Counted from the stretch's first letter, positions 25,363 to 38,180 are shown. The stretch: 64,000 nt of DNA from Lepus europaeus (GCF_033115175.1 NC_084844.1:29421885-29485884), one strand, 5' to 3'. Program-made: numbers and translations. The notes: generated by a model from the letters alone, not told the origin.

Positions 25363-26045
25363 TTTAGCTGACATTTATAGGAACCTTTGTTTTTCTCTTT
25401 ATATTTATCAGGATTCTATTTTCCATGATGTAGAAAGATTTGGTTTTCTTATACAAATGCAAGAATACTTGTATTTCTTTTAATACTTTTTAATATATTA
25501 CTGACACACTTGCAGTTTTGGAAAATTATCAACTTTTATCCCTTTAAATATTATTTCTGTCCTTTCTGTATCTCTTTCTTTCTTGGACTTCACTTAAAAG
25601 TATATGTGCTTTCTAAATTTCCTTAATGCAAAATAATCAGCAGACCAAGAAACCACATTTTGGGTGCCTCTTCAAAATTTAGCAAGTAATGAAGAGCAGT
25701 GTAATCACCTAGGAGATTACTGGAATTTATTGTTGAAAAGTAGATAAGTAGATACAGAGACTGTAGGATACTGTTAAATGCAGTCATGAGTTGCTTAATC
25801 ACAGGGATATATTCTGATAAATCCCTCCATGGTAAGGTGATTTTTGTCATAGTGTGAACACTATAGAGTGTACTTACACAAATTTGGTGGTGTACCCTAC
25901 CACTTAGGCTATATAATATAGCCTTTTGGTCTCAGACTACAAAACTGTACAGCAAGTTAATGCACTAAATACTGTTGGCAATTTTATCACACTGGTATTT
26001 GTGTATTTAAACATGTATAGCATAGAAAATGTATAGTAAAATATG

Positions 26046-27035
26046 CAAGTGATAAAGGATTAATAGCCAAGATCTATAAAGACCTCAAGAAACTCAACAA
26101 CAATAACACAAACAATCCAGTTAAGAAATGGGTAAAGGGCATGAACAGGCATTTTTCAAAGGAAGAAATGCAAATGGCCAATAGACACATGAAAAATGTT
26201 CAGGATCATGGGGAAATGCAAATAAAAATCACAATGAGATTTCACTGTACCTCAGTTAGAATAGCTATCATCCAAAAATCAAAAAGTATTAAATGCTGGT
26301 GGAGGATGTCAGGAAAATGCTACCCTAGTACACTGTTGGTGGGAATGTAATCTAGTTCAACTATTATGGAAGACAGTATAGAGATTCCTCAGAAATCTGA
26401 AAACAGATCTACCATAAGACACAGCCATCTCACTCCTGGGAATTTCTTCAAAGGAAATTAAATCAGTATATCAAACAGTTATTTGTACTACCATATTTAC
26501 TGCAGCTCAATTCACAGAAGCTAAGATATGGGATCAACCCAGATGTCCATCAACTGATGACTAGATAAAGAAAATGTGGAATATTTAGACTGTGGAATAT
26601 TACTCATCTGTACAGAGAATTAAATCCCATCTTTTAAAACAAAATGGATACAACTGGAAATGATTATGCTTAGTGAAATAAACCAGTCCCAATGACATAT
26701 GTCATGTGATTTCTCTGATATGTGGGAGTTAATATAGACTATAAAAAAGTATAGGAGTAAAATGGACAATTTCTTAATTTTATTACTGTTTTTAGTCTTT
26801 TTAATACTCCTGTGGAACTGTATGCTTTCTACTTTTTACTTGAATATAACGATTGAATATGGTGGATAGTACTGCTTTAAGCCTGTGTTTATAGAGTGAA
26901 TTGAAGTTGTTTTTGTAGAAATTAAAGAAAATATAAAGGGAATGAAGAGGATTGAAGGAAGGAAGTATGTTTTTCTTCTTTGAATTGTACCCATGAAATA
27001 CATGAAATCTGTCTCTTCATATTTATAAAAAAAAA
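26046..27035 (+). mobile_element. 5'-truncated LINE-1 inside the Tigger element
   Basis: Starts in ORF2 (GGATTAATAGCCAAGATC) and runs through typical landmarks (GAAATGCAAATGGCCAATAG; AATTTCTTCAAAGGAAATT; ATTTACTGCAGCTCAATTC) to a 3'UTR with GAAGGAAGGAAGTATG and ATGAAATACATGAAATC, ending in a short A-run. ORFs are broken. Confidence 0.88.
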
Positions 27036-27386
27036 AGTGCAAAACAAAGCTATACTCGCAGAGGGCACTTATTGTGAATACTACGAATGGAGCTTGCGGG
27101 AATAGATATTCCTGTGGTTGAACCACTGGGTATGTGTGAGTGAATATGAAGACAGAATATTACCCAATAGTTCAGTAGACTTTACAAACATTTTGTAAAC
27201 TATAATGAATTCATAAAGATATTTTCTTCAATATTTTAAATTTAGCTAATTGTAAATTTTCTGCTTTATAAACCTAACTTTTTGACAAATCCATTGTTGT
27301 ATAGCTATACCAAAAATGCTTTATTTACACATCTATCCTGTAACATTTATTCTATTTTTAATTTTCTTAGTTTAAAATGTTTATTA

Positions 27387-27643
27387 GGGGCCGGAGCTTT
27401 GACGTAGTGGTTGAAGCCATTGCCTGCATTGCCAGCATCCCATATGGGCACCAGTTCGAGTCCTGCCTGCTTCACTTCTGATCCAACTCTCTGCTATGAC
27501 CTGGGAAAGCAGTAGAAGATGGCCCAAGACCTTTGGTCCCTGTATGTACATGGGAAACCCAGAAGAAAAAGCTCCTGGCTTCAGATTGGCACAGTTCCAG
27601 CCATTGCAGCCATATTGGGAGTGCACCAGTGGATGGAAGATCA

Positions 27644-27685
<42 letters not shown>

Positions 27686-27730
27686 TTCATTCTCTGTAAC
27701 TCTTTCAAATAAATAAAATAACTTAAAAAA
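27387..27730 (+). mobile_element. C-type SINE inside the Tigger element
   Basis: Head GGGGCCGGAGCTTTGACG; body with CATCCCATATGGGCACC; a 35-nt (TC)n at about 27647-27681; tail CAAATAAATAAAATAACTT. It separates two stretches that are contiguous in Tigger2. Confidence 0.93.
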
Positions 27731-28209
27731 CAGTCACATATTTATTATCATGAAGTATTATGAACTGCACATAATTGTATGTACTATACTTCTGTAAGAC
27801 TGGCAGCATGTCAGGTTTATTACACCAGCATCACTAGGAGAGAAAAGTTTTTCAGTTCCATTATAATCTTTAAAATATTTTAAAATTTTATTTGTCTTAC
27901 ATGTTTTTATTGGAGAGGGAGAGGGAGAGACACAGAGCCAGAGACACAAAGAAAAAATATCCAACTGGTGTCTTAACTGTTAGGCTAACCATATGTCACC
28001 TCCACTATAGTTTAACCACCACTTTAAGAGCAGAATTTGCAGAATTCATGTGTATTATGAAAGAATATGCACGGCCTTCAGATTATTTGGCATCAATGTA
28101 AATTCACACTAACTTAAACTATGACTAAATGGGACTAAAAAAGACTGCTGACATGGCTAAATTTCCAGGACCTTCAGTTCTTTAAAATTGGATGAAATGG
28201 GTGCTGTTA

Positions 28210-28320
28210 ATACTCAACAGACATGTCTTTAACTTGTTTAAGTTTATTGAGAAGTAAAGTAAATGTTACTTTATTAATTCCATTGTCCACAAACTTTTTG
28301 AAGTCCCCTTGTATTTGTAG
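28210..28320 (-). mobile_element. Short palindromic MITE-like element, copy 1
   Basis: Reverse complement reads GGGGACTTCAAAAAGTTTGTGG, then ATGGAATTAATAAAG and TTTACTTTACTT. This matches the copies at 35160 and 36264. The family resembles mariner-derived miniature elements; the assignment to mariner is a guess. Confidence 0.5.
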
Positions 28321-28555
28321 TAATTGTTTATTGATAAACATCATGATGAGGCACATGCCTATATCTAATTTGCCATATGGAGAGAGATATTAGTTATTAA
28401 TATTTGTTTTAAAAATCTTTTGCTTGTCTGTTGCATGGTAGAAATTGAAAAATAGAGGAAAGTTCTGAAGGAAATTCACATATAGATCTTAATTTTTATC
28501 AAAAGAGATGCACAAACATTTGTATAAGTATTTATGTATGCATCATATATACATT

Positions 28556-28580
28556 ATATATGTGTGTGTGTGTGTATATT
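28556..28580. repeat. (TATG/TG)n microsatellite
   Basis: Alternating TA/TG run ending in about nine TG units. Confidence 0.85.
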
Positions 28581-29989
28581 CTGCTTCCTAATTATTCTTA
28601 GGATCTTTGTTTCTGTTAATTTGCAATTCTCCTTATAAATATGTAATATATACACTGATGATAGCATTTTTGCTGAGACCATATATGTTCCTTGAAATTA
28701 TATGAAAAACATATGGCACAAAGTTTCATGTGGATATCAGAAAATAAAATATTTAATAAAAGAAAAAACTCAGAAAATAAATTAATTGGAGTCCACTAAA
28801 ATAATTGTTGACAGTTTGCACACATGCCCTGAAGATAAAAAGGCCTATTGTAAATTAATACTTTAACAAGATTGTGGAAAAATGTCAGAGCTCCTAAAGT
28901 TAGAAAAATACTTTCACTATTTTGAAAACACCCCTTTACACACAACTCTTGATATGCTAATTATAAGCTATGCTTATCTATTAATTAAAGTAGATTTTCT
29001 TCATTCCTATAATAGACAAACTTATTTCAAATTTCTACATGAACTTGCAATTAGTAAAATTGCTTCTAAAATGCCAGACTTAACATTTCATAATTGCAAA
29101 TTTTCCTTCCCACAATCAACCTGTGATAGCTAAGTTTTTACACTGTTATTCTATTACTTTTTATTCAGGAAAATTACTTTTTAACAGTACACATAATAAT
29201 TGTATGAGAGACCTTGATAAATATGTACATGCTAGTTAAATTAATGAATGACATTTTTTCTTTGAAATCTGATGACAGATTTAAACTATTCTAATAGAAA
29301 TACAATTTCTAACCTATGTCACATAAGAAAAAAATGTCAAAATTGTGTTATTCAAAGTGTAGGATATTATCTTCAAAGCAAACCTGTCATTTATGAAACA
29401 TTTGTACAATTCTTTTTATTCTCCAAAAGAGTAGCTGCTGATATCAAACCTTAACACATAATTTTCCTGAAATGTAATTTTTTTTACCTATTCAAAGCAC
29501 TTCCTTTTCTATCTTAAATAACATTAAAAATTAAACAGGAAAAAAAGGGACTAAAGATATGAATAGCTTCAACAAGATACTGAGTCAAATCAATAATTGA
29601 GCATAAAAATAGGGTGAGAAGAGGAAGTTTTCTACACCTCTGTGTTTTAGGAGAACCTAGGAATGAAGGCCTCTTGAAGTCAGAACAAGAATATGAGAAT
29701 TTGAATGGTAATGGTTAAAAAGAATATAATCACCAGGAGGGTGAGAAATTAGAAGTGATCATCAGAGCAACATACACAAATGGTTTTGCCCTGACATAAT
29801 TGAAAATAAAGGAATTCCAGTGTGGCGGTTAACTTATATACCTTGCTCAGGTTCATGTTTGCCATGATTTACATGAAAAGGAGACTGTGCTAGGCCACAT
29901 GAGATTTTAAATTATTTGTCTTATACTGATGATCAGAATATCGGTCCAAATGCTGAAATTAAAATCCAACAAACCAAGTGACCCAGAAT

Positions 29990-30150
29990 GCCAAATGTAG
30001 AGTCAGACATTTTGGATTTAATTTAAGGCTTTGCTATTAAGTACTATGGATTCTGAAAAATTTTTGATCTTCCGTATTTTAATTATTTTCTTATGTATTT
30101 TTAGAAAAAGTCTAAAATTACTCTCTACACTAATCTATCAGTCATTTTGG
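29990..30150 (+). mobile_element. MIR SINE relic
   Basis: Order of decayed MIR landmarks: TAGAGTCAGACATTTTGG, TTTAATTTAAGGCTTTGC, TGGATTCTGAAAAATTTTTG, then TCTTCCGTATTTTAATTATT. Strongly diverged, as expected for this ancient tRNA-derived SINE. Confidence 0.5.
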
Positions 30151-30504
30151 AGGAAGATATTATATTGATAATCTGCTATGCACTGGTGACATACGACAAA
30201 AACATGGAAATACTTGAGTAATTGTCCCTGCCACTTAGAAATTATAATTTAAATGAGGAGACCAAGCCTTGCAATTAATATGTTTTAGAAATTCTGTTCT
30301 GAAATAAAAAGGCTATATGGAAATATGGAAGAAAACAGTTAACCCAGCCAGAGTGGCTGGGGTACATTTCACAAAATGATCCATCCCTAAGTCCAGAATG
30401 ATGAAAGACAAGTCTGGCAGTCTAAAATGAAAGGAAGGACATTCAGAGGAGTAGACTGAATTCCTTATGTAAGAACAAGAAAATCAGCAAGAAAATGGTT
30501 CAAG

Positions 30505-30600
30505 GTTACACTTCTCAATAAAATTTAGGCTCCCTGAAGGCAAGTTTGTATCATTAGCCTCTCACATTGATCCCTGGAACTTTGCAAAAGCTGTACTCAG
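30505..30600 (+). mobile_element. L2-like LINE 3' fragment
   Basis: TTTAGGCTCCCTGAAGGCAAG and ATCCCTGGAACTTTGCA resemble the conserved L2 3' end pattern (gctccttgagggcag ... cctagcac). Very diverged. Confidence 0.4.
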
Positions 30601-31865
30601 TATTGGTGTGGGGTTAAATATATTTTCATCAATTTCACTTAGCTAGCATTGTTAGGAAAGAATAACTTCACTTGTTAAAAAAGCATCTATTTTGATAAAT
30701 CATTCTGTTCAGTGGTTGAGAGGGGAATTTTTCTGTTGGCATTTGACACAAGTGGATATCTAGTCATCAGAATTTTCTTAACTTGAAAAACAGTTGGTCT
30801 TACCAAGAGATTCTATGTATACACTGTCATCCACCTGGCCTTGGATTTCCAACTAGAACCCCAACAAGAAATTCAAATAGTACATTTGCTGATACTACTC
30901 TTTGACCTAACCATGGGCTCTTGCATGTCCATGGCATCCACTGTGCTACATTTAGCCCAATCTTTCCTGTAACTTTGGCTTCAGCCATTGCTCAACTGCA
31001 TGCAGCTCTCTTTACAGGTGGAGAGGACCTGCCACCACCAAAGGAATCCAACTAGGAACCTGATCTTAGGCTCTCCCACTGCTTGTGTACTTATACCAAA
31101 GTAGGGCTTCACCATCATCTTATAATACATGACCCAAAGGGAAAAGGACGTAAGAATACACATGTCCTTCTAGTATCTCCCTCATTCTCTTATATTCAAT
31201 AATACTTGGGATCTTATTTGGGCAGTCAGGCAAAAAAAAAATTATGGAATAAGCCTTATGACATTATGATTAATAACAGAACTGTATTTTAATAAAACAA
31301 TAACTCATTGTTTGGATTTTTAGTATTGATCTTGCTGAAGTGAGCACTCTTGGATTTCTAAAAGACCACTGTCACCACTGTCAATTCCAAAAGTCTATGC
31401 TAACACTCAAAAGACAGAATTTTGATCAATTTTTTCCCCATTAACTTCTGTGTTAACAATCTTGTCTTGCAAAGAATAAACACATAATCTCTAAATGCTA
31501 GGGTAGGGACTAATAATACAAGAAATTATGTTTGAAGAGTGAAGGCAGCACAGGAAAAAGTGTAAATACATCAGTCAATAATTCAACATATTCGTATACA
31601 AGTCTTTTCCCCCATATTAAGATATACCAAGAGACAACATCATGTTATTCATTTGACCCCAGAGCCCTCTGCACATATAACAGTACCTGGCACATGGGGG
31701 AAAGTAAATATTTGTTGAAAAATGAGCTGCACATGACTCAAACACTCCTTGCCAACAGACTCATTCAGATTAGAAGGGCCAGAGGCAGAAACATTAGAAC
31801 ACAGATATTTTAGGGATGGGACTGTAGAAAAAATTACCCAGGAAGAAGGATAAGAAGGAGAGGTC

Positions 31866-32655
31866 ATGGAATACTACTCAGCCATAAAAAAGAATGAATT
31901 CTTAACTTTGATAAGAAAATGGATGAAACTAGAGACAATTATGCTTAGGGAAATAAGACCCAAAAAGACAATTATCATATGTTTTCTCTGGTTTATGGTA
32001 ATTAATATGAATACAAAAATGGTTAGGAGTGAAATTGACATCTTACGATTTGATTATTTATAGACCTTGTCTATATTCCTAAGGAACAGTGATCTTTTCC
32101 CTTAGTTGAATTCTGTATTTAGTTGAGGATTAAGCTTATGATTACAAAGTCAATTTAAAGTTTGCCATCACAAAAATTAAAAGAAAAACAAAAAAGGAAG
32201 GAAGAGAGAGAGTTAGAGTGAGGAAGGGAAAAAGAGAGGGAGGGAAGTATCATTATGTTCTTTTTTATTATTATTATTAAACAGGCAGAGTTAGACAGTG
32301 AGAGAGACAGAGAGAAGTCTTCCTTCCATTGGTTCACCCCCAAAATGGCCGCTACAGCCGGCGTGCTGCGCCAATCTGAAGCCAGGAGCCAGGTGCTTCC
32401 TCCTGGTCTCCCATGTGGGCACAGGGGCTCAAGCACTTGGGCCATCCTCCAATGCCCTCCCGGGCCACAGCAGAGAGCTGGACTGGAAGAGGAGCAACCG
32501 GGACTAGAACCCAGTGCCCATATGGGATGCCGGTGCCGCAGTTGGAGGATTAACCAAGTGAGCCATGGTGCCGGCCCCCTCACTATGCTCTTCAAAACTG
32601 TATATATGAAATACAAGAAATCTGTTTCTTATATAAATACAATTTTTTGAAAATG
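31866..32655 (+). mobile_element. LINE-1 3' end, interrupted by a SINE
   Basis: Starts at the extreme end of ORF2 (ATGGAATACTACTCAGCC) and continues through a 3'UTR including GAAGGAAGAGAGAGAG and the terminal ATATATGAAATACAAGAAAT. The SINE at 32263-32580 sits within it. An old 5'-truncated copy. Confidence 0.85.
32263..32580 (-). mobile_element. C-type SINE in the L1 3' end
   Basis: Minus-strand copy: (TTA)n start, AACAGGCAGAGTTAGACAG, reversed head ending CCATGGTGCCGGCCCC. Duplication CATTATGTTCTT (32251-32262) / CACTATGCTCTT (32581-32592) with two differences. Confidence 0.94.
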
Positions 32656-35159
32656 AAGAAGTCAGAAATATAAAGGAAAAAACCTAAGAAAACTGGTACC
32701 AATAGCAAAGGAGGGGAAAATTTAAAAGAATAAGCTATCTTTAGAAGAAAAAAAGAAAACATAGTCATCTCACAAAATAAAGATTTAAAAACAGTTCAGT
32801 GGTTTTGAAAACGTTGAGATCATTAACAATGTGTGATCAGCCTGAGTGAAACAGTTGGTGCAGAATTCAGATCACAATGCGTTGAGAGCAGCCAGTATAA
32901 TGAGTATGAAAGTGCTTCATAAATCTAAATGACTTTAGAAACACAATTAGGATGTACATCTAACAAGGGCCTAGTTGTTGCTCATGCACTAAACTTTCTG
33001 AATTCATCTATTTTTCTTCCTTTTTTTTTAATAATATTTTTTGCATGAAGCACACACAACTAGGACTTTAGCAGAATATATTACAATCAATGAAGGGCTT
33101 AAAAACATGTCAATTTTCTTAACGATTGTCTTGTTCCTTAACCTAACATTCCTCCACAACAAACCCCAGTGTGAAAAAATGAACTATCACTCAACATTCT
33201 CCAAATTCTCCTTTTCATTTCTCTCAAGTCATCTTCCTACTGCCAACAGTTTAGCAACTTGACCTCAGCTTCCAGAAAAATTCCAATTTGTTTTGTCAAA
33301 ATTGATAGACATCTGAGTATGGCCTTGACTTCAGTTCAGATGTCTGTTCAGATTGTGTTCAGATGTCTAGAACATTATCCATCACCTGACCATCCCTGAG
33401 AACAGACTCCAGCTGCATTACTTGCAATACTATTACTTATGTGGCTTCTCTATCCCTGATTTGCATTTTTTATAGATTCTCTGTCAATGAAGTCAACTTA
33501 CTAGATATCACATGGACTTAAGGTATAATTAATTATACTCTGAAATGTTTCTTGTACTGACCAAAGCCCATGTTTCTTAAATAACCTCACTTTAATTCTT
33601 CTTGTAATGACACCCAATTGTCAAAACATTAATATAAATGCATAAAATGAGCAATTTTAGGTTGATTTTCTTTAAAATGACTTAGAAAGGAATGGATTGA
33701 GTATATTAATTAGATTCTTAGAGAAAAAAGCAGTCATTAATATTTAAAAGATGTCACCACCATTTGAGATTTTTTTTACCAGAACCGTGTAACTTATCTC
33801 TTTGCCACAAAAACTGTTTATGAAGAAAAACAATCAAATAAAATAATTTCATAGTCATTTTTCTTGGCAAAACAGTGACATCTATTGTTCAATGATATGT
33901 AAAATTGATTTAGAAAATCAAAAGTAATATCATATTTTTATGTGATTAGCTCCAGAATAATTATCTTAAATGTATTATTAAAATGTGTTATTAAAAATAA
34001 TTCATAACATTCAGCAATTCATCTTTTAATATAAAGTCAAATCCAGCTGAGTATTTAGGAATACATTTTTAGTTGCTATTCAAAAATCCAACTGTCTAAC
34101 TAGGTGCTAAAAATAGAGAGGGAGAAGTAACACAGTTAAGTATGGAATAAAATCCTTAAAAGTGGCTGCTGTTTTCTATAGAAGTGTTTTTCCTCATTAG
34201 TCACTCAAATAAACTTTATTGTCATCTGCAAAAACTCACACTGAACTCTGATTCCATGGCAGGTTTCTGTTCTCAGCTTAATTCTATTGTTAGCAAAATC
34301 TATGACTGTAGAAAAATAGCTTATAATCCTAGTGACAGCTTACTATTTATAAAAGCATCAGAATGAGACTTGACCTGAAGGTGGTCACTTTTTTTTTTCT
34401 AGTTCTTTCTTTTCAATGTTTTCAAACCATTTAACGAAGCAACAATTTTAAGTCTGTCAATAGCAAATGTCTAGGATGGCGTGGAGGAATCAGAATCCTC
34501 AAACACTGCTGGGCAGACTGCAAATCAGTACTCTGCCTCAGGTAAGCAACTGGCAGTATCTTGTGAATTTAAAGATGGACCGCCCCATTATTCTGTATTT
34601 CCACTTGAGTACACACTCTGCAGAGAATTCTCACACATGCATACAAGGGGCATTATTAATAACTACATCATTGAGTATTGAAAAATTCAGAACAGAATAG
34701 TTTATTTTTCCAGAAGAATGAATAAAATCTTACATGTGTACCTACTGACATATTTGACAACAAAAACAGAAAGTGACTGAAATATAAAAGCATTTACAAA
34801 GGTAAATCTCAATTAAAGAAGGTAATAGAAGATACATACTCCAGAATGAAATGCAGTGATTCTTTATATCTTGAGAAAAACTCTCATAACTTTTCTATTC
34901 ATTGGTTATGGACACACCACATAAAACATTCATAGGAATAATAAACACTAAACTCAGGATAATGATCACCTTTGTAAATACAGTGAATGTAGTCAGGGAT
35001 GGATACATGGAGCTTAACTGCCTCTGAAATGTTTTCCTTACTGATAAAAACCACGAGAAACAAGTGTGAAGCCAAATAACGAAAAATTAGAAGAAAAAGA
35101 AAGAGTTCTGGGAACATGGATTCTCATTAGATGAATATACTGTTCTCTGAGTTTGAAAA
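32656..35159. other. Anonymous AT-rich intergenic DNA
   Basis: No recognisable gene or confident repeat. Short ORFs (for example 34467-34700) have no family resemblance. A motif GTTCAGATGTCT occurs twice near 33340-33370. Confidence 0.45.
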
Positions 35160-35290
35160 ATATGAGGTCTTAAAAAATTCATTAAAATGTATAATATGCA
35201 AAAATTACACATGGATTTTAAAATGTTTTATATCAAAGTAAACTTATATTTTAATTCTATTTTCCATGAACTTTTTGATGTATCCTCAGT
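35160..35290 (-). mobile_element. Short palindromic MITE-like element, copy 2 (most complete)
   Basis: The left end TGAGGTCTTAAAAAATTCATT and right end TTTTCCATGAACTTTTTGATG are imperfect inverted repeats about 130 bp apart. Its reverse complement aligns closely with copy 3 (AAAAAGTTCATGGAAAAT, then GAATTAAAATATAAGTTTAC and AAACATTTTAAA). The TA next to each end would fit a Tc1/mariner target site, but this is inference. Confidence 0.6.
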
Positions 35291-36263
35291 CTCATAATTT
35301 TAATGAATAATATTAAAATTCTCATTCTAAATCTTACAGAAAAATGAGTATATAAATTCATCTTTATCAAGATGAGCCAAAATAGGATACTGATAATATT
35401 TAAGAGGGGGAGTTTAATTTTATATGATTGTTCTCTTAAAAGAGATGGCCAATTCAATGAAAATGATTACATTTTTGGTCATGTATGGATGCCATATTAA
35501 TGTTATGCTCACTTGTCATCAACTAGCAGCAAAAGAAATAAAACCCCCCAAATATAGTCTTTTAAAGAAATCTGAACACGACATTATAAGCATTTTCCAG
35601 TGTGTGATATAATAGATAATGTCTCTACTAGAAACCAAACCCTAATGGGACTTCAAAGAGCTTCTGAGTAGTGGTTCAATCTAGACGGAAAGATGCTCTG
35701 TTTGCCAGGAGCTCTGGAGACAGTTAATGGAGAAAGGAAAAAGAGAGGCTATTGTTGGAGTCTTGGCCCCTGAAAGCAGTATTTTCTTCTGCCATTGAAC
35801 TTGTAAACAAGTTTCTAAAATCACCAAAAAGTTATCAAATTGGCAAAATCAGCCCTTAAAAATAAAAGACTGCAAAAGGTATAATTTTGGAGAATTAACA
35901 ATAAAACAAGCTTTTGTTTAGCGCATGGATCTCTCCTTTAAGTTAAAGTATATGAAACCTATACATTCATTTCCTCAAAAAATATTTTTAGCTTCTTTAT
36001 ATGACATCACTTGGTTGTGTGTTCATTGGCTCCTCGTAACCTTTACATATACAACAGAAATCTCCCAGGCTTAATTACATGGGCAGAGTAGGCAGTTTCA
36101 ACCAACTAGGACAGGTCCAGAGTGGACAAGAGGCAAAAACGCAGCCCCTTGAATTTCCGCCCTGCCAGTTTCCTCCCCTCCCCTCAGCCTAAGCCTCTTC
36201 CCTGCCACTTCTCAGCAATCCTTCACTCAAGTGAGAAGGGTAGTTGTTGCTTTCTATTCAAAT
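35291..36263. other. Anonymous intergenic DNA
   Basis: AT-rich DNA between two oppositely oriented MITE-like copies. No gene recognised. Confidence 0.4.
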
Positions 36264-36351
36264 ATGAGGATACTTTAAAAAGTTCATGGAAAATGGAATT
36301 TAAAAGTAAGTTTATCTTGGTGTGAAACATTTTAAACACACACACACATAG
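36264..36351 (+). mobile_element. Short palindromic MITE-like element, copy 3 (truncated)
   Basis: TGAGGATACTTTAAAAAGTT, CATGGAAAATGGAATTTAA, AAGTAAGTTTATCTTGG and AAACATTTTAAA in order, then a short (CA)n at 36336-36348. The right half is replaced by a SINE tail fragment. Confidence 0.6.
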
Positions 36352-36379
36352 ATTTGGGGAGTGAACCAGCAGATGGAAG

Positions 36380-36416
<37 letters not shown>

Positions 36417-36460
36417 CTCTCTAACTTTGCCTTTCAAATAAATAAATGAATTTTTAAAAA
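36352..36460 (+). mobile_element. C-type SINE 3' fragment
   Basis: Only the last ~110 bp of a SINE: TTTGGGGAGTGAACCAGC, AGATGGAAGATTC, a 33-nt (TC)n at 36381-36413, then CTTTGCCTTTCAAATAAAT. The 5' part is missing. Confidence 0.88.
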
Positions 36461-37827
36461 ATAACAACAGCAAACAAATAATAAAAAAGCAAATGAGACT
36501 TTTTTCTTTTGGTTTTGGGCTTACAATGAACCATAAATAAAACTGAAGGAGGATCTAAAAGACTCCTAGGAAACTTCTCTAAAATCTGTCTAAAGCAATA
36601 TCACATAATTTGTGCCACCCAATACTCTCTGCAATAAAGCTTATTAGGATTAAAAATACTTCTATTACCATAGGTTAAAATTCATAAAATATGACAACTT
36701 ATCAGCACACTTAAATTCCAATAAAAATCAACATAAAATTGAAACTATAACATAAGGAGGAACAAACACAAAACTAATTTACAATTAAACAGCCCATTTT
36801 TTTTTTGAGTGTTTAGGTATAACTACTAGAAGATTAGTCACATGCTTGCACAGACTATTGTGTGTATAAGCATATGCCAGCTAGACATGAAAAGCAAAGA
36901 TTTTGGTATTGATCATCTGAATTTCAAAAATGCATTGTTCTCCATAAAATATTCTTCAAATTGAAATATACTCTTGGTATAAATTCCAAAAATATAAATG
37001 AAGCATATTCTTCCCTTCATTTATACAAATATTGAGTGCCTGAGAAATGCAACGCACACCAAAAAAAAAAAGGCAAAAATAACTGAGTTCATGGCCCATA
37101 TAGTTATTAAAATTATTTTCATCTGCATAAATGGACATTGAGACATTCAAAAATCATACATGACAGTTGAAAAATTCTTCATCTTGCTGACTACATTGCA
37201 ATGAAAGGGTTCTAAATGCTGGAGCATCCTAATTATTGAGGCGATCCCATGTGTTCCAAATTCCTCAATGAGGGGAGATATAGCCCAAATGAGAACCAGT
37301 CTTCTAAAGTCATCGTGAAAACAGAAACTAGATGGTTAAACTAACACATATATGTTGAATGAATCAATGAAACAGATTTGCTTCTTTCAAATGACAACTA
37401 AAAGTACTTGGGAGAGAGAAGTTTTGAAATCAACATTAGCCACGTCTGGGAAGCCTCCAGCAAAGGAAAAATAATGATTTGTTACCCATGAAATGTTGTC
37501 AGTCTGACAAAGCACAACCTAAAACAGTCTTAACAACTGTGGGCATCATGTCACACATGTTGGTTGTAATAAAATGTTAGGAAGAGTTAGGTCAATGATT
37601 TCTCCTATTCAAACACTTTAATTCATAGCTGTAGTACATGTCATTTTCTTTGGTCTAGAGATTGCCAACTAGCCTCTCTTGCCAAAGCTGTGATGATATT
37701 AGAGGTGGATTTTTAGAGAATAGAATCTTTGATGTTAAATTTTGTGGAGAGATTAGGCAGTGCTAATGACATCAATATACATGTGCACACAAGACCAGAC
37801 ATCAAATGGAGCTCAGATTTTAAAAAC
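36461..37827. other. Anonymous AT-rich intergenic DNA
   Basis: No recognisable gene or repeat; only short ORFs. Confidence 0.4.
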
Positions 37828-37836
37828 AACTTCCAG

Positions 37837-38079
37837 GAGCCAGCGCTGTGGCATAGCAGGTAAAGCCACCGCCTGCAGTACCAGCATCCCATATGGGCGC
37901 CAGTTCCAGCTTCTCCACTTCTGATCTAGCTCTCTGCTATGGCTTAGGAAATCAGTAGAAGATGGGCCAAGTCTTTGGGCTTCTGCACCCACGTGAGAAA
38001 CCCAGAGGAAGTTCCTGGTTTCAGATTAACACAGCTCCGACTGTTGTGGCCATTTGGGGAGTGAACCAACGAATGGAAG

Positions 38080-38124
<45 letters not shown>

Positions 38125-38180
38125 AGACTCTCTGTAACTCTGCCTTTCAAAGAAAGAAAGAAAGAACTGGAAAAAAAATT
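37837..38180 (+). mobile_element. C-type SINE
   Basis: Head GAGCCAGCGCTGTGGCATAG, ~40-nt (TC)n at about 38081-38120, tail CTTTCAAAGAAAGAAAGAA. Duplication AACTTCCAG at 37828-37836 and 38181-38189. Confidence 0.93.

Larger units (their letters stand above)
19745..25620 (-). mobile_element. Old minus-strand LINE-1 with later insertions
   Basis: Reading the plus strand shows reversed ORF2: TTATTGAAAAGACTATCC near 19840, then a diagnostic stretch near 20935-21040 (ATTGGGCTATAATATTCC, TCTTCTATTTTCTGGAAGC). Further 5' parts seem to follow at 23100-23900, and 25500-25600 resembles L1 5' sequence (TTTAAATATTATTTCTGTCC). Interruptions are two L1 3' ends (21400-21890, 22001-23062) and SINEs at 23904, 24386 and 25040. 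Continuity across the whole span is inferred; the ends are approximate. Confidence 0.6.
25781..27873. mobile_element. Tigger2-like pogo DNA transposon, split by an L1 and a SINE
   Basis: The left end CAGTCATGAGTTGCTTAATC and the following GAGTGTACTTACACAAA, TAGGCTATATAATATAGCC and CTGTACAGCAAGTTAATGC match Tigger2/MER2 as I know it. After the L1, inner sequence follows at 27050-27386 (GAGGGCACTTATTGTGAA; AATGGAGCTTGCGGG). After the SINE, 27735-27873 continues (CTGCACATAATTGTATGTAC; ACCAGCATCACTAGG; TCCATTATAATCTT). The right terminal repeat is lost. No transposase ORF is present, so this is a non-autonomous copy. Confidence 0.75.
27874..31865. other. Gene-free AT-rich region with scattered ancient repeats
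   Basis: No young SINE or L1 and no recognisable gene. It holds a MITE-like copy (28210-28320), a TG microsatellite (28556-28580), a MIR relic (29990-30150) and L2-like 3' sequence (30505-30600 and about 31660-31725). All ORFs are short and unsupported. Confidence 0.5.

Noticed and set aside
31532-31813. 93-codon ORF with several T/S/Y residues
   Set aside because: Overlaps old LINE-type 3' sequence and has no domain; an opposite-strand ORF overlaps it as well.
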